From assembly GCA_018895795.1 (NCBI GenBank), contig JAHINZ010000176.1, positions 1-14,427 on the forward strand: a stretch of 14,427 nt of DNA, in the 5' to 3' direction. Position numbers and translations under genes: made by a program. The stretch comes from Alphaproteobacteria bacterium. Its GTDB lineage: Bacteria > Pseudomonadota > Alphaproteobacteria > Caulobacterales > Caulobacteraceae. The notes under the pieces are model-generated. The model was not told where the DNA came from. It searched no databases and saw only the letters and a list, made by a program, of their open reading frames with translations. The first letter of the stretch is position 1. Each line of letters starts with the position of its first letter. Below, in pieces: positions 1 to 6,512 of this stretch.

Positions 1-949
1 GGAAATTCACCAGCACGAAATTGGCCGCCGACGGCGTCACTTCCAGACCCAGTCCGCCCAGCTGCTGGGTCAGGAACGGCCGCCACTGCTCGACCAGCGC
101 CACCGAACGGGCCTGAAACTCGACATCGGCCAGGGCGGCGACGGCGGCTTCCTGGCCGGGGATCGAGGTGTTGAACGGCGGACGGATGCGCTCGATCGGC
201 GCGATGATCCCGGCGGGGCCATAGCCCCAGCCGACCCGCAGGGCGGCCAGGCCGTGGATCTTGGAGAAGGTGCGGGTGACGATGACGTTTTCGGCCGTGC
301 GGGCCAGGTCCAGCCCGTCCTCGAAACGCGGATCGGTGGCGAACTCGGCATAGGCCCCGTCCAGCACCAGCACCACCGACGGCGGCAGGGCGGCGTGCAG
401 GGCGCGGATCTCCGCGCCGGTCAGCCAGGTGCCGGTGGGATTGGCGGGATTGGCGATGAACACCAGCCGGGTGCGCTCATCGACGCACTTGACCACCTCA
501 TCGGCGTCGATGCGCTGGTGGGGCTCCTTGGCCATCCGGACTTCAGCCTGGCAAGCGCGGGCCCCGATGGCGTAGGCGGCGAAGCCGTGCTCGCCCTGGA
601 CGATATTGTCGCCGGGCTCCAGATAGACTTGGCACAGCAGGGCGAAGATCTCGTCGCTGCCGTCGCCGAAGGTCAGGCGCTCGGGCTCCAGGCCATAGTG
701 CTCGGCCACGGCGGCGCGCAGGCCATTGGCCTTGCCGTCCGGATAGAGGTGCAGGCGATCGACGGCGTCACGATAGGCGGCCTTGGCCGCCTCGCTGCAG
801 CCCAGGACGTTCTCGTTGCTGGACAGCTTCACCGGATGGGCGACGCCCTCGATCTTCGACTTGCCGCCGACATAGGCGTGGATGTCCATCAGGCCCGGCT
901 TGGGCGTTGGACGGGGCGCGGCGAAGCGGTCGGCGGCGGGAGCGGTCAT
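1..949 (-). CDS. hisC: HisC-type aminotransferase (histidinol-phosphate / aromatic), 3' end cut by window
   Basis: This is a PLP-dependent class I/II aminotransferase, either histidinol-phosphate aminotransferase (histidine pathway) or a close relative acting on aromatic keto acids. My minus-strand translation gives 316 residues from ATG at 949, beginning MTAPAADRFAAPRP. Visible motifs are LSSNENVLG near 42-50, NPANPTGT at 167-174, DGAYAEF at 197-203 (the PLP-contacting Asp and Tyr) and TFSKIHGLAALRVGW at 227-241, whose Lys230 should form the Schiff base. The family is usually about 360-370 residues, so roughly the last 50 lie outside the window. The start lies 30 bp after the chorismate mutase stop, so the two are probably co-transcribed. 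HisC paralogues next to chorismate mutase often serve tyrosine/phenylalanine synthesis, so an aromatic role is a reasonable inference. The fold is near certain; the substrate is not. Confidence 0.93.
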   Translation of the reverse strand, partial: MTAPAADRFAAPRPTPKPGLMDIHAYVGGKSKIEGVAHPVKLSSNENVLGCSEAAKAAYRDAVDRLHLYPDGKANGLRAAVAEHYGLEPERLTFGDGSDEIFALLCQVYLEPGDNIVQGEHGFAAYAIGARACQAEVRMAKEPHQRIDADEVVKCVDERTRLVFIANPANPTGTWLTGAEIRALHAALPPSVVLVLDGAYAEFATDPRFEDGLDLARTAENVIVTRTFSKIHGLAALRVGWGYGPAGIIAPIERIRPPFNTSIPGQEAAVAALADVEFQARSVALVEQWRPFLTQQLGGLGLEVTPSAANFVLVNF

Positions 950-979
950 CGGATTACTCAGGTCGAAGGCGCGGTCGTC

Positions 980-1780
980 TTACACGTCAAAGGGGGTCGG
1001 CGCAGCCCCGATGACGCCGGTCAGCTTGCCCGGCGCGCGGGCCAGGCGCTCGTCGCCGGGCATGAAGAAGCCCGACAGCGAAAACAGCTTCAGGCCGCCG
1101 GCCTCGGCCAGGGGCTCGGCCGCGACGCCGTCCAGGCTGAGGGCGTCGACGATGGCGGCCATACTCTTGGCGCTGTCGGTGACCCAGAAGGTCTGGTCAT
1201 CGCCGGTGGGCTCGACCTCGACCTGCGCCACGGCGAGGGCCGCCTGCGGCCCCCAGGCGTTCAGGCAGGGCAGGGCCGCGAAGATCTTCAGCGCCGGTTC
1301 GGCCAGCAGCCGACCCCACCAGGCGCTGTCGGGGGCGAGGGTCAGCACGCCGACGCCCCAGGGCGTCTTGGCGGCGGCCAGCACGTCCTTGGCCTCGGCC
1401 AGGACCCGCAGACGCGGCGCGGTTCCAAACCGCAGGCGGGCCAGTTCGACGGCGCGGGTGGCGTCCTTCCCGCCCCAGACCGCCAGGTGATAGGGCCCCT
1501 GACGCGCCAGGTTGTCGCTCATCACCTCGCGCCAGATGCGGATGACCAGGGCGTCGTTGGCGGCCTTGCGTGGCGTGGCCAGCAGCTTGCGGATGATCTG
1601 GGCCTCGCGGCCGGGACGCAGGCCAAAGCCGTCGTCGCCCGCCGCGCGCTTGGCCGCCGCCACCGAACTGGCCAGGGCGGCGCGCTCGTCCAGCAGTTTG
1701 AGAAGTTCGCCGTCTATGGCGTCCAGTCGCCATCGGACCTCGTCCAGAGACGGTGGCGCGTCGGCCGCGTCGCTACCCAT
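980..1780 (-). CDS. Chorismate mutase (AroQ type) with a degenerate prephenate-dehydratase-like C-terminal region
   Basis: The protein is 266 residues from the chosen start. Residues 11-92 fit the all-helical AroQ chorismate mutase domain (chorismate to prephenate, cytosolic): R16 in VRWRLDAID, R33 in LLDERAAL, K44 in AAAKR and R58-E59 in RPGREAQII match the E. coli PheA active-site series R11, R28, K39 and R51-E52. The remaining 170 residues are longer than a stand-alone mutase needs. They faintly resemble the prephenate dehydratase domain, but its catalytic TRF triad reads QTFWVTD here, so dehydratase activity is doubtful. I prefer ATG 1780 (GGGGAT seven bases upstream, start close to the domain). 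An in-frame ATG at 1810 has AAGGA only three bases upstream and would add 10 residues. The aminotransferase gene follows directly, consistent with an aromatic amino-acid operon. Confidence 0.85.
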   Translation of the reverse strand: MGSDAADAPPSLDEVRWRLDAIDGELLKLLDERAALASSVAAAKRAAGDDGFGLRPGREAQIIRKLLATPRKAANDALVIRIWREVMSDNLARQGPYHLAVWGGKDATRAVELARLRFGTAPRLRVLAEAKDVLAAAKTPWGVGVLTLAPDSAWWGRLLAEPALKIFAALPCLNAWGPQAALAVAQVEVEPTGDDQTFWVTDSAKSMAAIVDALSLDGVAAEPLAEAGGLKLFSLSGFFMPGDERLARAPGKLTGVIGAAPTPFDV

Positions 1781-1847
1781 GTTTATCCCCGAAAATGGAG
1801 GGCGGACCATAGTCCTTGCCGCCGTCGGCGCAATACCTGGCGTTCAC

Positions 1848-1884
1848 GGCAAGAAACGTGCGCGCCCCCTGGCCGGAGGCGCGC
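1848..1884 (-). terminator. Probable rho-independent terminator of the DUF2125 gene
   Basis: Eleven bases beyond the DUF2125 stop, a perfect 7-bp GC stem (1878-1884 with 1860-1866, GCGCGCC/GGCGCGC) is followed on the minus strand by ACGTTTCTTG. A GC stem with a short T-rich tract just after a stop is typical of intrinsic termination. It would separate DUF2125 transcription from the chorismate mutase/hisC pair, whose promoter must then lie between about 1781 and 1850. Confidence 0.55.
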
Positions 1885-1895
1885 TTGGCCGGTTC

Positions 1896-2906
1896 TCAGT
1901 AAACGCGCGGCGACGGGCCGGTGTCGATGGTCCCCAGACGCGTGCGACCGTCCTGGAAGATCAGGCCGGCCTGAATGACCGGCTCGCGCCCCAGGGCCTG
2001 GCTGGCGGCGGCCAGGGCCTGTTCGGGGGTCTTGATGGCGGACGGGTCGACTCTCTCCGTCAACTTCACGTCCAGCAGGCCTTGCAGGCGGCCGTTGGCG
2101 TCGACGGTCAGGGCGCCGGACTTGGCCGCGCCTTCGGCCTCGCCGGCGGTGATCCGGGCGTCATGCATGGTGATCGCGCCGCCGGCCAGGCTCCAGACGC
2201 GCACCGCGTCGGCCCAGTTGCGGCCGCGCAGGGCCGAGACGCGGCTCAGACGGGCGTCCAGGGTCATGCTGGCGGTGTTGGCCTGGGCGATACGGCCCAG
2301 CAGGCCGGTGAAGTTGGCGCGGGCCCCGTCGGCCTTGAACAGGATCGCCGCCTGGTCGTCGGGTCCTGGACGCAGATGCAACTGCATGGTGTCGGCCGAT
2401 CGCAGGGCGAAGGGCTGGGCGTCGGGCGCGGTCGAGAAGATCAGCTTGGCGCCCTCGATCGAGATCCGCGGCGGATAGGCGTCCAGGCCCGCCAGGCTGG
2501 CGCGCAAGGCCTCGCCGGCGATGGCGACGTCGCCCTCGCCGTTGGGACGGGTCAGCAGCACGCCGCGCGGCGCGACCGCCACCCAGTGGTCGAGACCATA
2601 GATCATCGCCTCGGCCTGCAGTTCGGGGATGCGCAGCGCCCAGCCCGAGGGCTCGGCGACTCGGGCGTCGGTCAAGTTCATGTCGAGGCGGAACGGAAAG
2701 CCGGAGAAGCTGCGGGCGCTCCACGACAGGTCATAGCCCCGCGACTTCAGCGACGCCGCCGTCATGTCCATGCGCTGCTGCGCCTGACCGCGCAGCCAGA
2801 ACCAGCCCACGCTCCAGGCCGCCGCCACGATCAGCACGAGGATGAAGGGGACGAAGAGTCCCCCGCGGCGGGCTTTGCGCGGCGGGGCGGCGTCGGTATG
2901 GGTCAT
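1896..2906 (-). CDS. DUF2125 family protein, N-terminally membrane anchored
   Basis: This 336-residue protein matches the alphaproteobacterial DUF2125 family, whose function is not established. It starts with a basic stretch (RKARR, about 10-14), then one hydrophobic segment at about 17-38 (LFVPFILVLIVAAAWSVGWF) with no cleavage site, so most of the chain is probably periplasmic. The family signature region after the anchor is visible: LKSRGYDLSWSARSFSGFPF, then RLDMNL. The rest alternates short beta-type segments, like AsmA-like envelope proteins. ATG 2906 puts the basic residues and anchor at the N-terminus; a longer open frame to 3056 only adds sequence antisense to the divergent ChaC gene. 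No clear Shine-Dalgarno precedes 2906, so the start is only fairly certain. Only 28 bp separate it from the divergent ChaC start. Confidence 0.85.
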   Translation of the reverse strand: MTHTDAAPPRKARRGGLFVPFILVLIVAAAWSVGWFWLRGQAQQRMDMTAASLKSRGYDLSWSARSFSGFPFRLDMNLTDARVAEPSGWALRIPELQAEAMIYGLDHWVAVAPRGVLLTRPNGEGDVAIAGEALRASLAGLDAYPPRISIEGAKLIFSTAPDAQPFALRSADTMQLHLRPGPDDQAAILFKADGARANFTGLLGRIAQANTASMTLDARLSRVSALRGRNWADAVRVWSLAGGAITMHDARITAGEAEGAAKSGALTVDANGRLQGLLDVKLTERVDPSAIKTPEQALAAASQALGREPVIQAGLIFQDGRTRLGTIDTGPSPRVY

Positions 2907-2934
2907 GGAAGGGCGCGTCCAGTCGGGAAAAGTG

Positions 2935-3492
2935 ATGAGCAGCGAGAGCGGCGAGCATTGGGTGTTCGGATATGGATCGCTCATGTGGCGTCCCGGGTTC
3001 CCGTTTGTAGAGCGAAGACGCGCCACGCTCCATGGCCGTCGGCGGGCCTTCTGCATCTATTCGGTCCACCACCGGGGCACCTATGAGCGTCCGGGGCTGG
3101 TGCTGGGCCTGGCGCCGGGCGGCTCGGTGCGCGGCGCGGGTTACCGCGTGGCGGCGTCGGAGTGGGAGAGCGTCTATGCCTATCTGCGTGAACGCGAGCA
3201 GCCGACCGAAACCTATTTCGAGGCCTGGGCCGATGTCCGGCTGGACGGCGAGACCGGCAAGGCGCCGGCGCTGGTGTTCCTGTCGGACGTCAAACACCCC
3301 CAGTGGGCCGGCGCCTTGAGCCTGGAGCGGCAGGCCGATCTGATCGCCGGGGCGACGGGCCTGTCGGGCCGCAATATCGACTATCTCAGCGACCTGGTCG
3401 GCCATCTGCGCGAGGACGGCGTGCGGGATCACGCGATGGAGACGCTGCTGAAGCTGGTCGAGGCGCGGGAAGAGTCTTCTCCTCCCCCGTGA
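2935..3492 (+). CDS. chaC: ChaC-like gamma-glutamylcyclotransferase
   Basis: The 185-residue protein matches ChaC-type gamma-glutamylcyclotransferases, which cleave glutathione to 5-oxoproline and Cys-Gly in the cytosol. The substrate-binding signature VFGYGSLMWRPGF is at 10-22. RGTYERPGLVLGLAPGGS, typical of the family, is at 47-64. YLREREQ at 83-89 supplies the probable catalytic glutamate (E88 by alignment to YLxxRE). Length is within the family range. ATG 2935 is chosen because GGGAAAA sits a few bases upstream and the conserved domain begins eight residues in; GTG 2932 is adjacent and in frame. The upstream neighbour is divergent and the downstream one convergent, so the gene is probably monocistronic. 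Its stop codon lies inside the loop of the hairpin that ends the gene. Confidence 0.9.
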   Translation: MSSESGEHWVFGYGSLMWRPGFPFVERRRATLHGRRRAFCIYSVHHRGTYERPGLVLGLAPGGSVRGAGYRVAASEWESVYAYLREREQPTETYFEAWADVRLDGETGKAPALVFLSDVKHPQWAGALSLERQADLIAGATGLSGRNIDYLSDLVGHLREDGVRDHAMETLLKLVEAREESSPPP

Positions 3493-3506
3493 AACGGGGA
3501 GGAGAA
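3477..3506. terminator. Perfect stem-loop between convergent chaC and plsC
   Basis: An 11-bp perfect stem (3477-3487, TTCTCCTCCCC, with 3496-3506, GGGGAGGAGAA) closes an 8-base loop holding the chaC stop TGA (3490-3492). The plsC stop is two bases beyond the stem, so one element serves both converging genes. No U-tract follows on either strand, so it may act as a transcript-end stabiliser or transcription-collision barrier rather than a classic intrinsic terminator. Purine/pyrimidine-rich palindromes like this are, from memory, common between genes in Caulobacterales. Confidence 0.65.
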
Positions 3507-3507
3507 A

Positions 3508-4218
3508 TCAGACCCCCTCGTCCTCCAGGGCCTTGGTCGCGGCGTCGATGCGGGTCTGCAGCTCGCGCATGAACTCGCCGCGCTTCAGGCCGGCCGGAAT
3601 TGGCGGCAGATATTGGAAGACGATCACGCCCGGCCGGCACAGGAAGCCCTTGCCCCAGTGCGCGCCGCAGTTCAGGGCCAGGGGCGTCACCGGCAGGTCG
3701 AGCTCGCGGTACAGCGCGGCGATGCCGGGCTTGTAGTCGCCGGGAACCCCGACCTTGCCCCGCGTGCCTTCGGGGAAGATCACCACCTGGCGCACGTCCT
3801 TCATCTTCTCCAGCGTGTCGCGCACCAGCTTTTTCAGGGCCGCCGCGTGGCCGGCCCGGTCGACGACGACCATGCCCGCCTTCAGGCCGTGCCAGCCGAA
3901 CAGCGGCACCCGGAGCAGTTCCTTCTTCATCACGAAACAGGCGTCGGGCAGCAGGCCAAACTGGCTGAACACGTCGAACATCGACTGGTGCTTGGCGGCG
4001 ATCAGGGCCGGGCCGGTGGGCAGATACTCGCGGCCCCGCACCTGGATCCGGATGTCGGCGATCCAGCGCAGGCCAAAGAAGATCCCCTTGGACCAGAAGC
4101 TGAGGGCGGCGGTGTTCAGGCGGCGCGGCAGGGGCAGCAGGAGCACCATCCAGGTCGCGGTGAAGATCGACCAGATCCAGAAATACAGCTGGAACAGAAA
4201 CGAACGCAGATAGATCAA
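3508..4218 (-). CDS. plsC: 1-acyl-sn-glycerol-3-phosphate acyltransferase (PlsC/LPLAT family)
   Basis: A 236-residue lysophosphatidic acid acyltransferase that would acylate lysophosphatidic acid to phosphatidic acid at the inner membrane. The catalytic HX4D motif is HQSMFD at 77-82 and the acceptor-binding FPEGTR at 148-153. A hydrophobic N-terminus (about 5-30) and a second hydrophobic stretch near 40-52 fit membrane association. Start choice: a TTG at 4218-4216 overlaps the upstream TGA stop (TTGA) and has GGAGAAGG four bases upstream. Extending further would run through the DUF218 gene in another frame. The TTG start and 4-bp overlap suggest translational coupling. It is the last gene of the ftsE-ftsX-DUF218-plsC operon; the link to division genes is physical, and a functional link is inference. 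Confidence 0.92.
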   Translation of the reverse strand: MIYLRSFLFQLYFWIWSIFTATWMVLLLPLPRRLNTAALSFWSKGIFFGLRWIADIRIQVRGREYLPTGPALIAAKHQSMFDVFSQFGLLPDACFVMKKELLRVPLFGWHGLKAGMVVVDRAGHAAALKKLVRDTLEKMKDVRQVVIFPEGTRGKVGVPGDYKPGIAALYRELDLPVTPLALNCGAHWGKGFLCRPGVIVFQYLPPIPAGLKRGEFMRELQTRIDAATKALEDEGV

Positions 4219-4835
4219 GACGCCTTCTCCGCCGGGACTCCGGCCTTGTCTTTCGGACCCAGGCCCAGAAACGCTTCGCGCCCCAGGATCGCCAGATATT
4301 TGCAGTATTCCACGGTCATCCGTCGCGTGCTGGAGCCCTTGTTCCACCAGCGATGGGCGTTGAGGCTCTCGGTCACCACCGGATAGGGATACAGCTTAGT
4401 GTCGGGCAGGGTGGCGCGCAGCTCCAGCATGGCCCGCGGCATGTGATAGTCGGCGGTGACCACGATCAGGCTCTTATAACCCTTGGCCTTGGCCCATTCC
4501 TCGGTTTCCTTGGCGTTGCCCACGGTGTTGGCCGCCGCGAAGCCCAGGTCCACGCAGCAGTCATAGATCGGCTTCACGGCCTTGGTCACGCCCTGCACGT
4601 CGTCGCGGGTGGCTTCGCGATTGACGCCGGAGATCAGCAGCCGCTTGCCCTTGCCGGCTTCCAGCAGCTTGGTGGCCGCTTCCAGCCGGATGTTCGAGGC
4701 GCCGGTCAGCACCACCACGCCGTCGGCGACGGGGGGTTCCCGGGCGGGGGTGGACTGGTCGACCCGACTGGAGAAGGCCAGCAGGCCCACGGCCCAGACC
4801 ATCAGCAGGATCAACAGGGCGGCGAGACTCTTCAC
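4215..4835 (-). CDS. DUF218 (YdcF/SanA-like) envelope protein
   Basis: A 206-residue DUF218 protein with a signal-anchor at about 4-22 (LAALLILLMVWAVGLLAF), placing the domain in the periplasm. Family features: DGVVVLTGASNIRLEAA (strand-loop with Arg), LLISGVNRE, then the central helix around FAAANTVGNAKET and LIVVTADYHMPRA, whose His and Arg fit the conserved patch of the fold. The biochemical role of the family is not settled; some members are tied to envelope integrity or vancomycin sensitivity. It overlaps ftsX by 4 bp (ATGA) and plsC by 4 bp (TTGA), so it is embedded in the ftsEX operon. This arrangement suggests a role in envelope or peptidoglycan assembly during division, which is inference. 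Confidence 0.88.
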   Translation of the reverse strand: MKSLAALLILLMVWAVGLLAFSSRVDQSTPAREPPVADGVVVLTGASNIRLEAATKLLEAGKGKRLLISGVNREATRDDVQGVTKAVKPIYDCCVDLGFAAANTVGNAKETEEWAKAKGYKSLIVVTADYHMPRAMLELRATLPDTKLYPYPVVTESLNAHRWWNKGSSTRRMTVEYCKYLAILGREAFLGLGPKDKAGVPAEKAS

Positions 4836-5725
4836 GGCATGCTCCTTAAGAGACGCAAGGCGGCGAAACGCGCGGTCAGGCCGGCGACCAGGGCGGCGAT
4901 CAGCGGGCAGGGCAAGGGCGCCAGCAGATCGATCCAGGCCAGGGGCAGGATCGGCGCCAAGCCCGAACCGCCGCCCAGGGAGCGGATCGCCGCGCCGATG
5001 ATGGCCGCCGCCGACCCGCCCAGCAAGCCCGCGATCGCGGCCATGACGGCGAACCGGGTCTGGAACAGGCCCGCGATGAAACCGGCCTCGGCGCCGGACA
5101 GATGCAAAACCTCGATCACGTCGGCCCGCGCCGCCAGACCCGCCCGGGTGGCGAAGGCGATGACGGATGTCGCCGCGGCGGCGATCAGGGCGAAGACGCC
5201 CAGCGCCGCCAGCCGGGCCAGGCCCGCGCCGCGCTCGATATCGGCGATCCAGCGGCTGTGGTCATCGACGACCGCGTCGATGCCGGCGACCTTCAGCGCC
5301 TGGCCCAGGGCGGCGGCGGTGGCGGGCGCCTTGGGATCCAGATCCAGGGTGACCAGGCGCGGCGTCGGCAGGTCCTCGATCATGGCGTCCTTGCCGATCC
5401 AGGGCTCGAGAAGCGCCTCGGCCTTGTCCTTGGTCAGGGCGCGCGCCTCGACCACGCCCCGGACGCCGGACAGGGCCTCGGCGGCGCGGGCGGCGGCGGA
5501 GTCGGGCGTCTCGCCGGGCCGGGCGCGCACCACCACCGTGGCCGAGCCGGTCAACTGGCTGCTCCAGCCCTCGGCGGCGCGATTGGCCGCCAGGGCCGCC
5601 AGGGCCGTCAGGCAGGCCAGGAAACAGAGCACGGCCACCACGAAAACCAGCGAGCCGTCACGGACGTCGCGCGGCGGCAACAGCGGTCCCGGCCGCCAGC
5701 GCGAGACCTGAAAGATCTCGCTCAC
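4832..5725 (-). CDS. ftsX: Cell division protein FtsX (ABC-type permease)
   Basis: A 297-residue membrane partner of FtsE. In known systems FtsEX acts at the division site to control peptidoglycan hydrolases through the FtsX periplasmic loop. Four hydrophobic segments are visible: about 27-48 (VFVVAVLCFLACLTALAALA), 170-190, 218-242 and 262-285. Between the first and second is a periplasmic domain of about 120 residues with the family pattern (TVVVRARPGE, then GVRGVVEARALTKDKAEALLEPW, then LPTPRLVTLDLDP). The cytoplasmic stretch RADVIEVLHLSGA matches the conserved FtsX region just before TM3 (typically E-I/V-x-x-L-x-G-A). Start ATG 5725 overlaps the ftsE stop by 4 bp; the stop overlaps the DUF218 start by 4 bp. 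Sequence divergence from enterobacterial FtsX is normal; the ftsE partner removes most doubt. Confidence 0.93.
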   Translation of the reverse strand: MSEIFQVSRWRPGPLLPPRDVRDGSLVFVVAVLCFLACLTALAALAANRAAEGWSSQLTGSATVVVRARPGETPDSAAARAAEALSGVRGVVEARALTKDKAEALLEPWIGKDAMIEDLPTPRLVTLDLDPKAPATAAALGQALKVAGIDAVVDDHSRWIADIERGAGLARLAALGVFALIAAAATSVIAFATRAGLAARADVIEVLHLSGAEAGFIAGLFQTRFAVMAAIAGLLGGSAAAIIGAAIRSLGGGSGLAPILPLAWIDLLAPLPCPLIAALVAGLTARFAALRLLRSMP

Positions 5726-6480
5726 TGGTCATCCTCCCCAGTGTAGAGGCAACCATGTTCCAGGTGCAGGGTCGGGCGGCCGGCGCGGGCCACAAGGTCC
5801 TCGTCGTGGGTGGCGATCAACACGGTCGTGCCCAGGCGGTTGAGCTCGACGAACAACCGCAGCAGACGCAGCGACATGGCGGGATCGACATTGCCGGTCG
5901 GCTCGTCGGCCAGCAGGATGTCGGGGCGGTCGACCACGGCCCGGGCGATGGCCAGGCGCTGCTTCTCGCCGCCCGAAAGCGTGGCGGGCAGGGCGTGCAT
6001 CCGCTCGCCCAGGCCCACCCAGGTCAGAAGCTCGGCGACGTCATCGCGGTAGGTCGCCGGCTTGCGCTTCAGGATGCGCAGCGGCAGGGCGGCGTTGTCG
6101 AACACCGACAGGTGCTCCAGCAGCCGGAATTCCTGGAACACCACGCCGATCCGGCGGCGCAGGAAGGGCAGGTCGCCGACCGGCAGCAGGCTGACATCGC
6201 GGCCGAACAGCTCCACGCGACCCCGTGACGCACGATGGGCCAGATAGATCAGCTTGAGCAGGGAACTCTTGCCGGCCCCCGAGGCGCCGGTCAGGAAGTG
6301 AAACGACCCGGGCATCAGGGAAAAGCTAATGTCTCTAAGCGTTTCCGGCGCGCGGCCATAGCGCATCGATACGCCGTCGAAGCGAACCACCGGGAGGGCG
6401 TCGTCGCCCTGGTCTGCGTCAATCCGCAAGGAGGTGCCGCCGGGCTTTCTGGACATCAGGGTCAAAATCGGCGACCCCAT
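5722..6480 (-). CDS. ftsE: Cell division ATP-binding protein FtsE
   Basis: A 252-residue ABC ATPase with the full motif set: Walker A GASGAGKSS (65-73), Q-loop Gln116 in GVVFQEFRLL, ABC signature LSGGEKQR (168-175), Walker B ILLADE (188-193) with catalytic Glu193, D-loop GNVDP and switch His225 in IATHDED. It should power FtsX at the divisome. The first beta strand, VVRFDGVSMRYG, begins at residue 31, so the N-terminus is about 28 residues longer than typical FtsE. A start at the internal ATG 6456 would remove eight of these. Neither start has a convincing Shine-Dalgarno, so the start is uncertain and the transcript may be leaderless or short-leader. It heads the operon; the divergent zinc-ribbon gene starts 32 bp away, so both promoters are compressed into or beyond that gap. 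Confidence 0.94.
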   Translation of the reverse strand: MGSPILTLMSRKPGGTSLRIDADQGDDALPVVRFDGVSMRYGRAPETLRDISFSLMPGSFHFLTGASGAGKSSLLKLIYLAHRASRGRVELFGRDVSLLPVGDLPFLRRRIGVVFQEFRLLEHLSVFDNAALPLRILKRKPATYRDDVAELLTWVGLGERMHALPATLSGGEKQRLAIARAVVDRPDILLADEPTGNVDPAMSLRLLRLFVELNRLGTTVLIATHDEDLVARAGRPTLHLEHGCLYTGEDDQ

Positions 6481-6512
6481 TTGTTAATGCGGGGAGCGTA
6501 CGATTCGCGGCC

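Noticed and set aside
254..1978. 574-residue plus-strand open frame
   Set aside because: It lies antisense to hisC and the chorismate mutase, both of which have clear motifs. Its Gly/Gln/His-rich composition is typical of a frame opposite GC-rich genes.
4219..4347. N-terminal extension of PlsC up to 4347
   Set aside because: The extra 43 residues are the antisense-free but out-of-frame reading of the DUF218 gene, and a well-placed ribosome site precedes the TTG at 4218.
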